Assembly (NCBI RefSeq): GCF_004210375.1
Contig: NC_134827.1
Span: 107,121,285-107,185,284 of the forward strand
Direction of reading: 5' to 3'
DNA: 64,000 nucleotides
DNA from: Tachypleus tridentatus
Taxonomy: Eukaryota; Arthropoda; Merostomata; Xiphosura; Limulidae
Part shown: one piece after another, positions 26,614 to 44,281 of the stretch
Layout of the letters: each line of letters begins with the position of its first letter
How positions within the stretch are numbered: the first letter of the stretch is position 1
Program-made: the position numbers and the translations under genes
Notes under the pieces: model-generated
Told to the model about the DNA's origin: nothing
The model's input: the letters and a program-made list of their open reading frames with translations, nothing else
Database searches by the model: none

Positions 26614-27109
26614 TAAGAGGAGAACATAAAACATAAACCAACTTCCAACACTTTGTATCACAAGTGAACAAAAAACGTAAAACATTTAATATGCCCAAAT
26701 ACTACCAGGATTAAAGTAAAACTTTGAGTGATATGCCATTTAAAATAATCAACTATAATTAAATCATAATGTGATTCAATATACAAACTCTCATTGGTGT
26801 ATGTCTTTGTTATTGGTTTCAAAATTACAGTATATCACTTAAACTTTACACACTTTCTTCTCAGTTTGAGTGGAGAAGGGGTCAAACTGATCAATCACTT
26901 TGCTGCGCTTCCCAGATTTTTTTAAAAGTTTACCCAGAAAAATATGCGCTCTCAGTAGCCACTTGCACCGAGCAAGGCCCTAATTAATATGAAGATAGTG
27001 GGATACTTTTTACACTTATGAACTTGATATCAAAATGATTTAGTGTTGATATCTTGAGGAATAAATTTACGAACATCATCACACAGTAACAATGAATATC
27101 ATCCACTGT
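26614..27109. other. Intergenic, nothing recognised
   Basis: AT-rich single-copy-looking sequence between two SINEs. Confidence 0.5.
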
Positions 27110-27405
27110 CAAGATGTGGTTAGGCCCGGCATGGCCAAGCGTGTTAAGGCGTGCGACTCCTAATCCGCGGGTTCCAATCCCAGTACCACCAAACATGGTT
27201 GCCCTTTCACCCATGGGGTAGTTATAATTTTACGGTCAATCCCACTATTCATTGGTAAAAGAGTAGTCAAAGAGTTGGCGGTGGGTGGTGAAGACTAGCT
27301 GTCTTCCCTCTAGTCTTACACTGCTAAATTATGAACGGCTAGCGCAGATAGCCCTCGTGTAGCTTTGCGCGAAATTGAAAACAAACAAACAAACAAGATG
27401 TGGTT
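27110..27405 (+). mobile_element. tRNA-derived SINE (family S1) with TSD
   Basis: A full-length S1 in plus orientation, body 27122-27393. It starts GGCCCGGCATGGCCAAGCG and ends in ACAAACAAACAAAC. The 12-bp target duplication CAAGATGTGGTT is at 27110-27121 and 27394-27405. The B box is slightly degraded (GGGTTCCAATCCC). Confidence 0.93.
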
Positions 27406-28336
27406 GTTCCTCCTTTGAAATTATCTTGAGAAACTCCAAAGAAAATTCTGCAATAGACATCTAGTCACCTTTCAAAAATGTTGTGGGTTAAGAAAGAGTT
27501 GAATTGCTAAAGGGTAGACGCTTTTGAATCTGCGCAGTCAACTTTATCAGAAACTGAAGAAGAGATTCAAACATACATTCAGTGTCCCAACTGTCCCTCT
27601 GACAAGTAAATACTTTAAAGGAACTCGGAAAATCTAACTACTTTATACTTACGGCAAATTTCAATGAATTATTCCAAATGGGGGTAAACATTCCAGAATT
27701 ATGTTAAAACATCATTAATGTTAAAAATCATGCCAAATGGAAAAATTATCTGGAAATTGCACTAAAAGCACAACATTATGCTAGATCTGGTAATACCAAT
27801 CTAATTACAGTTTCGGACTCAGGATGTTGAACGCTTTTGATTGAGGTATAAGACCATGCCCAAGGACTCATCGGTTAATTTATTCTAATCCTGTCTAAAC
27901 AGAATTTCAATTTGAAGGATGGCTGGTAACTATCCTGATGAGTAATGAAATCTAGCTGGGTTTAAGGGTACACACGCGCCCCAAACTTGGTATTGTTGGC
28001 ACAATAAAATATAGTTAATTAAAAGGAGAAAGAAACAGGTCTCCTAAGTTATTAATTCTAATCATATCCAAAATAATTTTTAGGGTTAAGGCTAATATGT
28101 CTTTTTTAAGTTTTTGAATTATTAATTTTTCATCATTTAATGTAATGTTAATTTAATTACACGTGTGAATGTTATTTTTGTTCAAACAGAAGCGAATATT
28201 TTGTGTTTGTTCAAAACGACAAGCCACCAGAAGTTCATAAACGGGAATGTAGACATGTTCACTAAGTCTCGTCAAACTTCGAGTATTTTTGACTGCATTA
28301 TAGAGCATAAATAGTTTGAAAAATTGGTCCTATGCT
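27406..28336. other. Intergenic, nothing recognised
   Basis: AT-rich. No exon-like frame with splice signals or repeat family was recognised. Confidence 0.5.
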
Positions 28337-28631
28337 AAGAGAAGGGTTTGTTTGTTTGTTTGTTTTGGAATTTCGCACAAAGCTACTCGAGGGCTATCTG
28401 TGCTAGCAGTCCATAATTTAGCAGTGTAAAACTAGAGGGAAGGCAGCTAGTCATCACTACCCACCGCCAACTCTTGGGCTACTCTTTTACCAACGAATAG
28501 TGGGATTGACCGTAACATTATACACCTCCACGGCTGGGAGGGCGAGCATGTTTGGCGCGACGCGGGCGCGAACCCGCGGATTACGAGTCGCACGCCTTAC
28601 GCGCTTGGCCATGCCAGGCCAAAGAGAATGG
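28337..28631 (-). mobile_element. tRNA-derived SINE (family S1) with TSD
   Basis: A full-length S1 on the minus strand, body about 28346-28620, with a (GTTT)n-type tail on the plus strand. Flanking AAGAGAAGG (28337) and AAGAGAATGG (28622) are probably the target duplication with one indel. Confidence 0.9.
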
Positions 28632-29438
28632 ATTGCCTTTTTTTTAATTTTAATGACATTATCTCATCACGAGACATTCTTCGTTTCTACTATTCTAGAA
28701 GGGTTACTTATTGTATTTTACCATAGGAATATTTCAAGATAATTTTCAATAATCATTTATTTCGTATAGAGAACAAGTGCTGAACAAGGGTACAGCCATT
28801 TTTCAAAAGTATCCATTGGGCAGTGATAATGATAAAAAAATTTATTTTCAGAGTAGAACTCTTGTTCTGACCTCTTTAGGGATTTTTAGAAAGGTATATT
28901 AGAAAAAAATCAAGTAACACGTGTCGATTTATTCAATAATTTGCCTAAAAAACTCGCACGGTAAAAATTAAATCTACTTCTTTAAGAGTACGCATTAAGA
29001 AGCCATTGTTCATATGTGGTTTCGAGTTTCTAGAGTGTTATTTCTACTTAAGGCTTTGTTAAACAACCCTCCCTTCCTTTCTAGAGTGTTATTTCTACTT
29101 AAGGCGTTGTTAAACAACCCTCCCTTCCTTTTTCATTCCAAGATTGTCGTAAGTTTTTTACTTTATGAAGGATATCAAGACTTATCAAGACCTAAAATCC
29201 ATTTTTCATTTACTTCTCGTAGGTGAAAGAAGTCTTGTTCAAACGTCCTAAAGAGTTATGAAACGCTGTCTGATGCACAGAGAAAAGATTCCAAAATGTC
29301 GTTCGAAAGAATATCCTCTCCCCCCCCAGTGGCATAACAGTAAGCCTGCAAGCTCACACCGCTAAAAACAAGGTTTCGATATTCGTGGTGGGCAGAGCAC
29401 AAGAAGCCAAATAAAAGAATAGTAGTCGTTATTTCTGA
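28632..29438. other. Intergenic with a 51-bp tandem duplication
   Basis: The only structure seen is a 51-bp direct duplication at about 29028-29130 (CTAGAGTGTTATTTCTACTT and CAACCCTCCCTTCCTTT), plus the S2 SINE listed separately at 29321. Confidence 0.6.
29321..29418 (+). mobile_element. Short tRNA-derived SINE (family S2), partial
   Basis: A tRNA-like head (CAGTGGCATAACAGTAAGCC, then CCGCTAAAAACAAGGTTTCG) followed by GTGGTGGGCAGAGCACAAGA. It matches the S2 copies at 55606 and 18893. The tail is lost. Confidence 0.65.
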
Positions 29439-29726
29439 CATGTAACAAGTAGTGTGGTTTGTTTGAATTTCGCGTACAGCTACAGGAGAGCTATTTGCGC
29501 TAACCGTCCCTAATTTAGCAGTGTGAGACAAGAAGGAAGGCAGCTGGTCATCACCACCCACCGCCAACTCTTGGGCTTCTCTTTTACCAACGAATAGCGG
29601 GATTGACCGTCACATTATAACGCCCCCACGCCTGAAAGGGCGAACATGTTTGATGTGACGGGGATTCGAACCCGCGACCTTCTGATTACCAGTAGAGTGC
29701 CTTAACCACCTGGTCATGTAACAAAT
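29439..29726 (-). mobile_element. tRNA-derived SINE (family S1), head-truncated, with TSD
   Basis: Body about 29451-29714. The duplication CATGTAACAARTG is at 29439-29450 and 29715-29726. The first bases of the tRNA head are missing. The anticodon-arm region differs from the other copies (CTACTGGTAATC rather than GACTCGTAATC), so a second head subtype exists. Confidence 0.88.
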
Positions 29727-31027
29727 GTAAGCAACAGAACTGAAACTGTAATCTGAACCAAAACAAAGCTGATTTTCTGTTACAATTGAGGCTCAAAAAT
29801 AAAATACGACGCCCGTTGCCATAGAATTTAATTTAGCGTATATATATATATATGCTCAATAAATACCAATTATAAATACAATCTGTTATTTATTCTGCAA
29901 AGAGAAAAGTATTTTATATTTTTTGGTGCAAGGTTTTAGCAAATTCGATTTGCTAGTCATACTTGTATGTTCCGAACATTCACGCAAAGCTGAAAAGCGC
30001 TATCTCCGATAACCGTCCATAATTTGGAACTTACATACCAGAAGAAAGACACCTATCTAGTCAACAGCACCCACCGCCAACTGTTCATCTTCTCTAATCG
30101 AATAACGATATTTGACCGCCACTCTTTCAAACACATTCATTATTCCAAAGCGCAGAGCCCACTTCTAGGTCAACGGGATTCGAAACATAAGCCCTTGGAT
30201 CACAGTACGGTATGCTAATCACTAGACCATGCCCGACACCACATAAATAAAGGAAAAGATATATTGGTTTATTAAAAATGTTATTTAGTTATATTTAAAG
30301 TTGCCACGCCCTCTAGGCTTTCTTGACTCTTGTAACTTTGCAGTTGTTCAGTGGCTTCGAAATGATGAATCAAATATTGTTTTCAACTTAAAACCTCATA
30401 CAAAACTTTCTATTAACTAGTATTACAATGTTACCGAAACTACCACGAAACTTTCTATTACGTCATTAAGATGCATGACAAAATATCCGATCAGTGTCAA
30501 TTACAACAAAAGTTAAAACCAATAGTACACTCAGATGTTGTGCTATTTTTATTCGTGTGTACAGTTCTAATAGACGTTAAAATTTTTGTTGTTGTTGTTT
30601 TTTTAACCACATATAATATTCACTCTCATCTTATAACCGATAGTTTAAGGTAATTAAATAATAGCTAACGTTTAAAGTTTTACCAGGGATGAAATGACAA
30701 ACTAAGTATAGTGGCTCCATCTGTTGTACATTATTTGCAAATATTCCCTGTATATTTGTAAAATTATATACCTTTTCTCGTATGCATGTTGTTTTACTTT
30801 TTATATTTACATGGTATTGACGATATTAATTTATTTTTCTGTATTGTACAACATTATCACTTAACAAGATACCAAAGAATAAATATTAATACTTATCAAT
30901 CGAGTTCGCCACCTCCTGGCGCAGATAGCCCAGTTGCTTTGCACCATAAAACACCAAACCAATCAACCAATCACCACTTCATACAGAGTTCTTCCAGTTT
31001 TGTGGATTTCTATCCCTAGTCATTCAC
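29727..31027. other. Intergenic with an old SINE relic
   Basis: Apart from the degraded S1-like copy at about 29973-30238, nothing was recognised. A (TA)n run lies at about 29838-29854. Confidence 0.5.
29973..30238 (-). mobile_element. Old SINE relic related to S1
   Basis: The body still shows ACCGTCCATAATTT and CACCCACCGCCAACTGTTC. A tRNA-like head survives near 30170-30235 (GGGATTCGAAACATAAGCCC, then TAATCACTAGACCATGCC). It is strongly diverged. Confidence 0.65.
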
Positions 31028-31262
31028 CCGTTTTGTTTGTTTTTGCACAAATATACTCGTAAGCTATCAGAGCTAATTAGATGTTGCAGTTGGTTAACAA
31101 TATCCACCGCCAACACTCGGGGCACTTTTCTATAGATAAAAGTGGGATTGACCGTTACTTACACCGCCCCTATTGCTGAAATGGAAATCATGTTCAGCGA
31201 CAAACTCGAATTTGAAATTTTAAGATTGTGAGTCGAGTGCTCTAACTACAGGATCATATATG
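31028..31262 (-). mobile_element. Old SINE relic (family S1)
   Basis: Recognisable body pieces are TGCACAAATATACTCGTAAG, ATCCACCGCCAACACTCGG and AAAAGTGGGATTGACCGTTA. The tRNA head is nearly lost (GTGAGTCGAGTGCTCTAACT). It abuts an oppositely oriented S1 copy, giving a head-to-head pair. Confidence 0.7.
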
Positions 31263-31265
31263 CTA

Positions 31266-31507
31266 GAGTTACCAGGTGGGTTAAGGCGTTGAACTCGTAA
31301 TCGGATGGTCGTGGGTTCGAATCCCCCTCTCAAACATGCTCGCCCTTTCAGCCGTGGGGGCATTATCATGTGACGGTCAGTCTCACTATTCGTTGGTAAA
31401 AGAGTAGCCCAAGAGTTGGTGGTGATGACTAGCTGCCTTCCCTTTAGTTTTACACTGCTAAATTAGGGACCGCTTGCGCAGATGGCCCTCGTGTAGCTCT
31501 GAATTGA
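31266..31507 (+). mobile_element. tRNA-derived SINE (family S1)
   Basis: Plus orientation, with the 5' edge truncated at the A box (ACCAGGTGGGTTAAGGCG). The B box GGTTCGAATCC is intact and the body is well preserved. The 3' end is degraded just after TCGTGTAGCTCTGAA. Confidence 0.88.
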
Positions 31508-31956
31508 GCCTGACCCTTCCAGGTCGCACACAAATACCAAAACGCTGACATATACCAGACTTCACACTTATCTGACGAGGTCTTTATTCCAGGAGACTAA
31601 GGAATACTCAATTGACAAGCTTGTTTAGATGTTCAATTTTTACAATTTATTTTTAAAAAAATTTACTTATGATTTACTGGTAAAATTTAAAACTTGTAAA
31701 ATTGTGCTTTTATTTAGTTTTGTTGTTTGGATAAATGTTTTCTCATTACTAAAAGTTAACTTGTTGTCTTCAGAGCAGTCACATTGATCTATCTGCTGTG
31801 TCCACTGTGGGAAAATCGAACATTGGGTTTTATCGTTTTAGGTCCACAGACTTACCACTATCACACCAATGGAGTTGTTTCAATAGAAATGTTAAAACCA
31901 TTATTAAAGTTATGTGATGCAGTAACTAAATCAGTGTAATATTAAAATAAAACAAA
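31508..31956. other. Intergenic, nothing recognised
   Basis: AT-rich spacer between the SINE and the 3' end of the p62 gene. No feature was recognised. Confidence 0.5.
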
Positions 31957-32003
31957 TATAAAACACACACACACAATGATTGCAGTGCTAAAACAGATTT
32001 ATT
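31957..32003 (-). promoter_or_regulatory. p62 poly(A) signal and GU-rich element
   Basis: On the minus strand AATAAA (plus 31998-32003) lies about 600 bp after the p62 stop codon. A TGTGTGTGTGTGT run (plus 31963-31975) follows 23-35 bp further on. That is the spacing expected for a cleavage site between hexamer and GU-rich element. I saw no earlier AATAAA on this strand after the stop. Confidence 0.6.
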
Positions 32004-32599
32004 TGCTCCAATAAATTCTATACACCAAAACAATATTTAAACCAACCTGAAAAAACTAGTGTAAAAATATAAATTGCAAATAATGTTGGTGCTTCTAACA
32101 TCAAAATTAAGAGAGTTTGAATGTTTAAAAAATCTAATTAAAAGCAAAAGAGTAGATTACTTACATCTTAATATATTCTGTGAAATAAACAAATAATAAG
32201 GATACAAGAATTCAGTCAAGCAAGTTAAAATATATAATTTCAGAATCAGCATATGAAGCAAGTTTTAACAATAATTCAGTAAATATTAGTGTACTTTCAA
32301 GAACTTTTGGATGATAAAACAGCTATTTTCCATCCTGCAGTCACTTGTAAATAGTTTCAGTTTTTGACTCACTTTGTCAACATTAAAGCCCTAAATCCAA
32401 CAACAACAATACATTAATAATTTTGACAAACATACCTGAATTTAAAAAAATTATTCAAAAGTATACTTGTCGCATAAAATAGACTAACATTGAAAGATAC
32501 AAGTCTTTAAAACTATAAGCATACGTCTTTTATAAGTAAATTAAACCAACATTAGCCCTAATTAATTAAATTCTTTCAATTAGGCATATGTATTCAACA

Positions 32600-38148
<5,549 letters not shown>

Positions 38149-38163
38149 TATCACTTCTTTAAT

Positions 38164-40746
38164 CTGAAATACACAAAACAAATAACATTACATTTAATAA
38201 CTACCAAAGATACAACCTATTTCAACACTATTTTTGGGCTTAATTAAAAGTGCCAGGCTGTTCAACAGTAACAATAACTTAGATTCCAGTACATGTACAG
38301 AAGACAGTATCACCTAGTTCAACAACGTGCCACTATGATAGCAAATCAAAGTCAAGTTATATTTATGTCACACATATTCTGAACTTGGTATGTAGATGTC
38401 TTTCCTTTACATCTTTCTAACCATCACTAAAATCTAAAAACAAAACTTTCCATACAAGATATCTGAAAGAAAATTTCTTATTTCAAGGATGTAACATAAG
38501 ACCTAGATTAACAATTAGACTATGTGGTCCTACTTTCAACACTTGAACGTTTAGCTATAACATTCACTTCACATTAAATAATATTGACAAGACAACTCCC
38601 ACTATACATGTTTGCAGGAGATGTATATATACAGTTCAGGTATGTTAAGAAAATTCTTTATCACTAAGGAAATACTGACCAACAGTTTTGTTTCAATAAA
38701 TTAAACAATCTTATAATACTTATTTACTTAACATTTCACACAAAATGCAACAAGTTGGAAGGAACCATTTTTTAATATACAAGTAAACTACTGACCCAAT
38801 GAGCTTGGCATTTACCACTTAGGTCATTTAAATAATAAATTTTTACTGTTATTACACATATAATTTAACGAAACTTAGAAATGAACTATACTAGTAAAAC
38901 TGACAGCAGCTCTATCTGTAGCAGTAGAGTTATAGATATGGCACATATCCTCACACTATCGGTCTTATTACTTACAAGAGTTTAATTTATCAGACCAAAA
39001 ACTAATAGACAAACAAATGTTCCGAAGTACAACTAATACTTCATAATCAAGTGTTCGATTACACGACAGCAACAATTATGATAATAACAATAATAAATTT
39101 ATTTACATAAAATGAACAACAAAAACGATATATATTTATAACTAACACTACAAAATAGTATAATGTATTAATTACTATTGATTGTACTAAACCTTATATG
39201 GCAAGTAATTTAAATGCTTTGATACTTAACGAAATTACTTGTTTTATTTCTGCAAACTTCTTTATAATATATATTAGTTATAACTTCATGTTAAAAAATT
39301 ACGTCTAAGCCTATTTATGGGTTCAGTACATTTCATTTTAAATGAATCATATGATTAAAGTTCACTCACTGTTCGACTGATGTTGTTTGATTAGGCCTAT
39401 CAAAATACCACCATAAACAGTTACAAAAACGTAGTCTCAGAAGTTACATAAACAAGTTAACACACATTAATACTAACAGGCTCTAACCAAGTTACTTATA
39501 TATATATATTAATCAAATATTTCTGTCAAATCTCAAAGTAAAAATATACCTTTTCTTCTCTTTGAACACTTCTCGAGATTATAACAATTAAAATGACGTG
39601 ACGTCGTTTAACTTCAGACAGGTAAGTTTTACTTTTAGTAATGTGTAGATATGGCCGTTCTCGAAGTTTAAACAGTTTCCTTACGTTATTCGTTTACTGA
39701 CAACTTCACACTACAGAAAACATAACAGAAATAATCACTTAACAAAACTACTTGCTTATATACTCTTCAATAACTAACCTTTCCACAAAGAAAACTGATG
39801 AAACCAACATAAACCACACCTGACTCACCAAACACAAACAGTTGTTATGAATAAACGTCACAAAGTTGACAAATTTTGATGACTCACTCAATCTGCTTAC
39901 AATCTGATTGGTTTATTTATTATAATCTCTGGGTTCAAGCTTACAATTTTACTCTCGTTCTCGAAAATGATTATGCACTTTTGAACACAAATATGTTGGT
40001 CATTTTCTGTGTTGTTATTTCGTCACATACTCGAACATTCGACGATACGGAAGTAAAAAAACAAGTTTATGTAATATAGCGTGTGGAAGTATTTATCTGA
40101 AACTTTTTATAGCATAAAATTTACTCACTCTATGACGAGCAGAATATGAAAGAAAATGCGAAAAATTACTTTATTAATTCGATAATATCTAAATGATGAA
40201 GTAACTACACATACGAGAAAGGTCATTTTATTTATTTATACTTGTATCTACGTAATAAATGAAAACATAATTTAAAAGTAATTATTTTCAAGATTTAAAA
40301 GAGTGTTTAACTAATAATAGTTTAATTATACTATACTCATCCAAATTGAAATAGAGAAAAAAACTGCTACGAAACCATTGTACAAAAATTAACATACTGA
40401 AAAGATGTGGAAAGTCTTACTAAATTAGAGAGTTTTTATATTTTCTGTTGATAAAATAAGAATTTCATTTCAAGTTTGTACTAAATATATTGAAACGCAT
40501 TTATAAGTCAAATATTTAAATCCACCTCCAACAAAACTTTGTTTTTAAACTAAATATTACTACATATTCGGGATTTTAAACTAAATATTACTACATATTC
40601 GGGACAAATGTGTCAATTTTTATGTAATAATTTACTTGTGATATTTTTCTTTCAAAAATCATAGAATATGAATTATTATTACAGTGACAGTTAAACCTCA
40701 CTATTCAGTCAGGTAATACTGTCGACTAGTTACCTTCCCACTTTTT
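38164..40746. other. p62 5' intron/promoter region and intergenic DNA
   Basis: The upstream part must contain a p62 5' untranslated exon, because the first coding exon begins at a splice acceptor. A plausible but unproven end for it is at 39551 on the minus strand (AAAAG/GTATAT). Also seen: a 31-bp tandem duplication at 40543-40604 (ACTAAATATTACTACATATT). No second gene was recognised. Confidence 0.45.
39594..39606. promoter_or_regulatory. Double CRE-like site, possible p62 promoter
   Basis: TGACGTGACGTCG contains two overlapping cAMP-response cores. It lies about 45 bp upstream (in p62 orientation) of the candidate noncoding exon end and next to a CAG/GTAAGT-like donor on the plus strand. 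A bidirectional promoter is possible but only inferred. Confidence 0.25.
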
Positions 40747-41020
40747 GGCCCAGCATGGCCAGGTGGTTAAAGCACTCGACTGGTAATTCGAGGGTTGCGG
40801 GTTCGAATCCCTGTCACATCAAACATGCTCGCCCTTTCAGCCGTGGGAGCGATATAAAGTTTCGATCAATCCCATTATTCGCTGGTAAAAGAGTAGCCCA
40901 AGAGTTGATGGTGGTTGGTGATGACCAGCTGCCTTCCCTCTAGTCTTACACTGCTAAATTAGGGCCGGCTAGTGCAGATAGCCCTGGTGTAGCTTTGCGC
41001 GAAGTTCAAAACAAACAAAC
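40747..41020 (+). mobile_element. tRNA-derived SINE (family S1)
   Basis: A full-length plus-strand copy from GGCCCAGCATGGCCAGG to the ACAAACAAAC tail. The B box GGTTCGAATCC is intact. The anticodon arm reads GACTGGTAATTC, the second head subtype. No clean target duplication was seen. Confidence 0.92.
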
Positions 41021-41262
41021 ACTCTGTTTATTATATAAATATTAGGGAAGTCTGTGTACTTATGGTCGTTGTGCAGATTCGCGCTAAGTTTTTTAAAACT
41101 AACAATAATCTAAATAATTTGGGGAAAGATTCTTCATGGTTTCTCATCTCTTCGGTAGTGATTAAACACTCTAATAATTAAAATTATATTATTTTAACAT
41201 GAAAAATTATAATTATTTTGCATTCTCAGGATTTATACACATCTATGAACATGGTTTAATTT

Positions 41263-41463
41263 GTTGTGGACTTCATGCCAAGCTGGATGAAGGATATCTG
41301 CGATTCTAATGTAGCAGTGAAACGCAAGAGAGAAGGCAGCTAGTCATCGCTACCAACCGCCAACTACGAATAGTAGGACTGACCGTAATTTTATAAGGTC
41401 TTCACGGCTGAAAGAGTAAACATGTTTGCTAGCTCAAGAATTCGAACCGGATTTTTCTATGCC
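41263..41463 (-). mobile_element. Old SINE relic (family S1)
   Basis: Shortened by internal loss. Recognisable pieces are AGAAGGCAGCTAGTCATC, ACCGCCAACTACGAATAG and GAATTCGAACC. The head end is unreadable. Confidence 0.72.
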
Positions 41464-41644
41464 CTCCAAAACAGATTGGAGTTTCCTTGTGTATAGGACA
41501 AAGGACTCAAAACCTCGAAGTCTATGATCCAAACTTCGTCGTCAAACATATGCTAATTTAACGAGCTGTTAGTTTGTTATTAACCACAAAATAAAAAAAA
41601 ATGAGCTATCTTTGTATTTTAGCTCCTTTAGTCTTAAAACTTGT

Positions 41645-41965
41645 CATTGAGCTACAGGGGGCATAAAGTGATGGTCAACCCAACTATACATTGGTAGAAA
41701 TTGGCCTAAGAGTTGGCGGCGGGTGATGTTGATTGTTTGCCTTCTTCTAGACTCTAACTTCAAAAGTTAGGGCCCCCAACTGGTACAACATTAAGTTTTT
41801 GGATTTACAACGCTAAAATCAGGAGTTCGATTCTCCTCGGTAGTCTCAGGAAATAGCCCAATGTGGATTTGCTATAAGAAAACACACACACACACACATT
41901 GAATAGTGGAGACATCTAGCGCAAATAGTCTTTGTAGAGTTTTGTACAGAATTAAAAAGAAACAA
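41645..41965 (+). mobile_element. SINE S1 split by a nested SINE S2
   Basis: S1 body pieces run from about 41650 to 41771 (CTAAGAGTTGGCGGCGGGTG to AAAAGTTAGGGC) and resume at about 41914-41965 (CTAGCGCAAATAGTC to AAACAAAC). Between them, 41774-41905, is an S2 element with its own tRNA head and (AC)n tail. S1 therefore inserted first. Confidence 0.72.
41774..41905 (+). mobile_element. Short tRNA-derived SINE (family S2), nested
   Basis: The head region reads TTACAACGCTAAAATCAGGA, then GTTCGATTCTCCTCGGT. The body has TAGCCCAATGTGGATTTGCT and ATAAGAAAACACACACACAC. This is the closest relative in the window of the element that seeded the 53-bp array at 44364. Confidence 0.78.
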
Positions 41966-42235
41966 ACAAAACTTAAACGAATTCAAATTTAAAATATATA
42001 TACATATTTGTGACTACGTAATCACGTGCATTTAGAAATATCATTTATAGGAATGAATTTCCAACTAGAACAACAATTCTTATTAATGATTAATTTTGTG
42101 TGTTGCCAAAACAAATACTTCGTTTTTCACTAATTATTAAAAAAAGCGCAAAAGTGATTATTACTTTAATTTTTAAAACCTGTATGCGAGATGCAACATC
42201 TATTATATAAATTATTTAATTATGTTACTTTTATA

Positions 42236-42352
42236 AGCCCTTCACGGGCAAAGCAGCTTGTTTACGGACTTATAACACTAAAAACTGGGGTTCAGTATTC
42301 CTGATGGGTAGACCATCGACATTCCATTGTGTATCTTTGTGCCTAATTAACT
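42236..42352 (+). mobile_element. Short tRNA-derived SINE (family S2)
   Basis: TTACGGACTTATAACACTAA, then AACTGGGGTTCAGTATTCC, and the body GTGTATCTTTGTGCCTAATT match the other S2 copies. Confidence 0.65.
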
Positions 42353-42560
42353 ACAAATAAATATTAAGTTTTGTTTTTAAGGTTATTCGTTATACTTTAT
42401 TAAACAACAATCATTCACATATTGTAAGTTTAAATATGCTCCGATAGATGGCACCGTCTCCTTCTCTTTATCCTTTTTTCGTGTATTTTACAACAGTGTG
42501 TTAATTATAATTAGTTCTGGTTCAATCTACAATAAATATATGATTTTTTATTAATATTTT

Positions 42561-42824
42561 GTTTGTTTTTGAATTTCGCACAAAGCAACACGAGTGCTAT
42601 TTGCACTAGGCGTGCCTAACTTACAGTGCAACACTAGAGAGAAGGCAGATGGTCACCACCACCCACAGTCAACTGTTAAGCTACTCTTTTACCAACGAAT
42701 AGTGGGATTGATCGTAACATTATAACGCCCCCACGCCTGGAAAGGCGAGCATGTTTGGCGCGACAGGGATGCGAACCTGCGACCCTCATATTACGAGTCG
42801 CACGCCTTAACACGCTGGGCCATG
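42561..42824 (-). mobile_element. tRNA-derived SINE (family S1)
   Basis: A full-length minus-strand copy, moderately diverged, with all body blocks and the head (CGAACCTGCGACCCTCATAT, plus strand) readable. No clear target duplication was seen. Confidence 0.9.
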
Positions 42825-42955
42825 TTTAGATAAAACTCAAACCCTGATACTTACGTAGTTTTTCAAACCGTTTAACCATAAATATTTGATTATACAACTT
42901 TCACTGAATAATACCATTAACATCCTGTACAAATCCCGACTTACTCTAAATTGTG

Positions 42956-43250
42956 TGACATAGTAATTTTGTTTTTTTTTGGATTTCGCGCAAAGCTACA
43001 CGAAGGCTATTTGCGCTAGCCGTTGCTAATTTAGCAGTGTAACACGAGAGGGAAGGCAACTAATCATCACCACTCACCGCCAACTCTTTTACCAACGAAT
43101 AGTGGAATTGACCATAACATTACCACTACTCCAACCCCCCTTCTGAAAGGGCGAGCATGTTTGGTGCGACGGGAATTTGAACCCGCGACCCTCAGATTAC
43201 GAGTCGAACGCCTTAACCCACCTGGCCATACCGGGCCTGACATAGTAATT
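42956..43250 (-). mobile_element. tRNA-derived SINE (family S1) with TSD
   Basis: Body 42969-43237. The perfect 13-bp duplication TGACATAGTAATT is at 42956-42968 and 43238-43250. A short internal deletion has removed the GGGCTACT block. Confidence 0.93.
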
Positions 43251-43526
43251 AGTGTGCCTGACTGTGAAACTGGGGTTCATGGTTCGCTTCCTGTTGCCAC
43301 AAAATCGGGTCCCGTATTTTAGGACAGTGGATGTATTATTAAACTGTCATTCAAATATCACTATTCGGTTATTTTAACTCACGATATGATGGTGCGTTAC
43401 TTGCCTTATCTTTAGTCTCTCAATCCAGAACTACGGATGGTTATCACCAAGAACAACTGTGCATCTTTCCAAGAGTTTCAGAAACAAAACAAACAAGTAA
43501 TTTACCAACAAATTTATTCACACATT

Positions 43527-43690
43527 AATAATTAAGCTATAACAAACTTACTTCCAAATTTATAATTAAGTTACAAAGATACTCCCAGACTGATAATTAA
43601 GTTAAAAAGCTACCCCCAAACTGATAATTAAGTTACAAAGCTACTCTCAGACTGATAATTAAGTTACTAACAAACTTACTTCCACACTGA
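43527..43690. repeat. Degenerate 36-40-bp tandem repeat, about 4 copies
   Basis: Copies share GATAATTAAGTTACAAAGCT and ACTCYCAGACT. The right end abuts the next SINE. The array lies in otherwise unannotated sequence. Confidence 0.8.
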
Positions 43691-43956
43691 GATCCGGTAT
43701 GGCCAGATGGTTAAGGCACTCGACTCGTAATCCGAGAGTCGCGGTTTTAATCCCCGTCACACCAAACATGCTCACAAATTCAGCCGTGTGGGTGTTACAA
43801 TGTGACGGTTAATCCCACTATTCGTTGGTAAAAGAGTAGCCCAAGAGTTGGCGGTGGGTGGTGATGACTAGTTGCTTTCCCTCTAGTTTTAAACTGCTAA
43901 ATTAAGGACGGCTAGTCCAGATAGACCTCGTGTAGCTTTGCGCGAAATTCAAAAAA
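43691..43956 (+). mobile_element. tRNA-derived SINE (family S1)
   Basis: A full-length plus-strand copy beginning GATCCGGTATGGCCAGATGG. The B box is damaged (GGTTTTAATCCCC). The tail has been reduced to CAAAAAAG. Confidence 0.9.
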
Positions 43957-44281
43957 GCCCTGAGAGTGGCTATAACTTTGTCATTAACAACATTAATATT
44001 AAGGTAGACTTTCCTTTACCTTATTCTAGGTGTTTCTTCCCTGAACTCTGACACTGACAGTTTCAGTGTTCACCTTATTCGTTGATTTATTTCATGACAT
44101 CCGCTGTTTCCTCAATGTCATTTGTTCTCTTCTTAAGTTCGTTTTTATACAGTTTGTCTTTCCGGAGTTTAAAGTACAATTTTACAATGATTATTTATTA
44201 CAATGATGACAACAATTCATTGTAAAATAATATTAATAGAGGGGCCTCATTTCTCACATTGTAGGCAATTTTCTTTCCAAC

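Noticed and set aside
40747-40820. tRNA gene candidates at SINE heads (also at 27122, 31266, 37053, 43691, 54621)
   Set aside because: A and B boxes are present, but acceptor stems do not pair, anticodon arms are irregular, and each is followed by the common SINE body. They are SINE heads, not tRNA genes.
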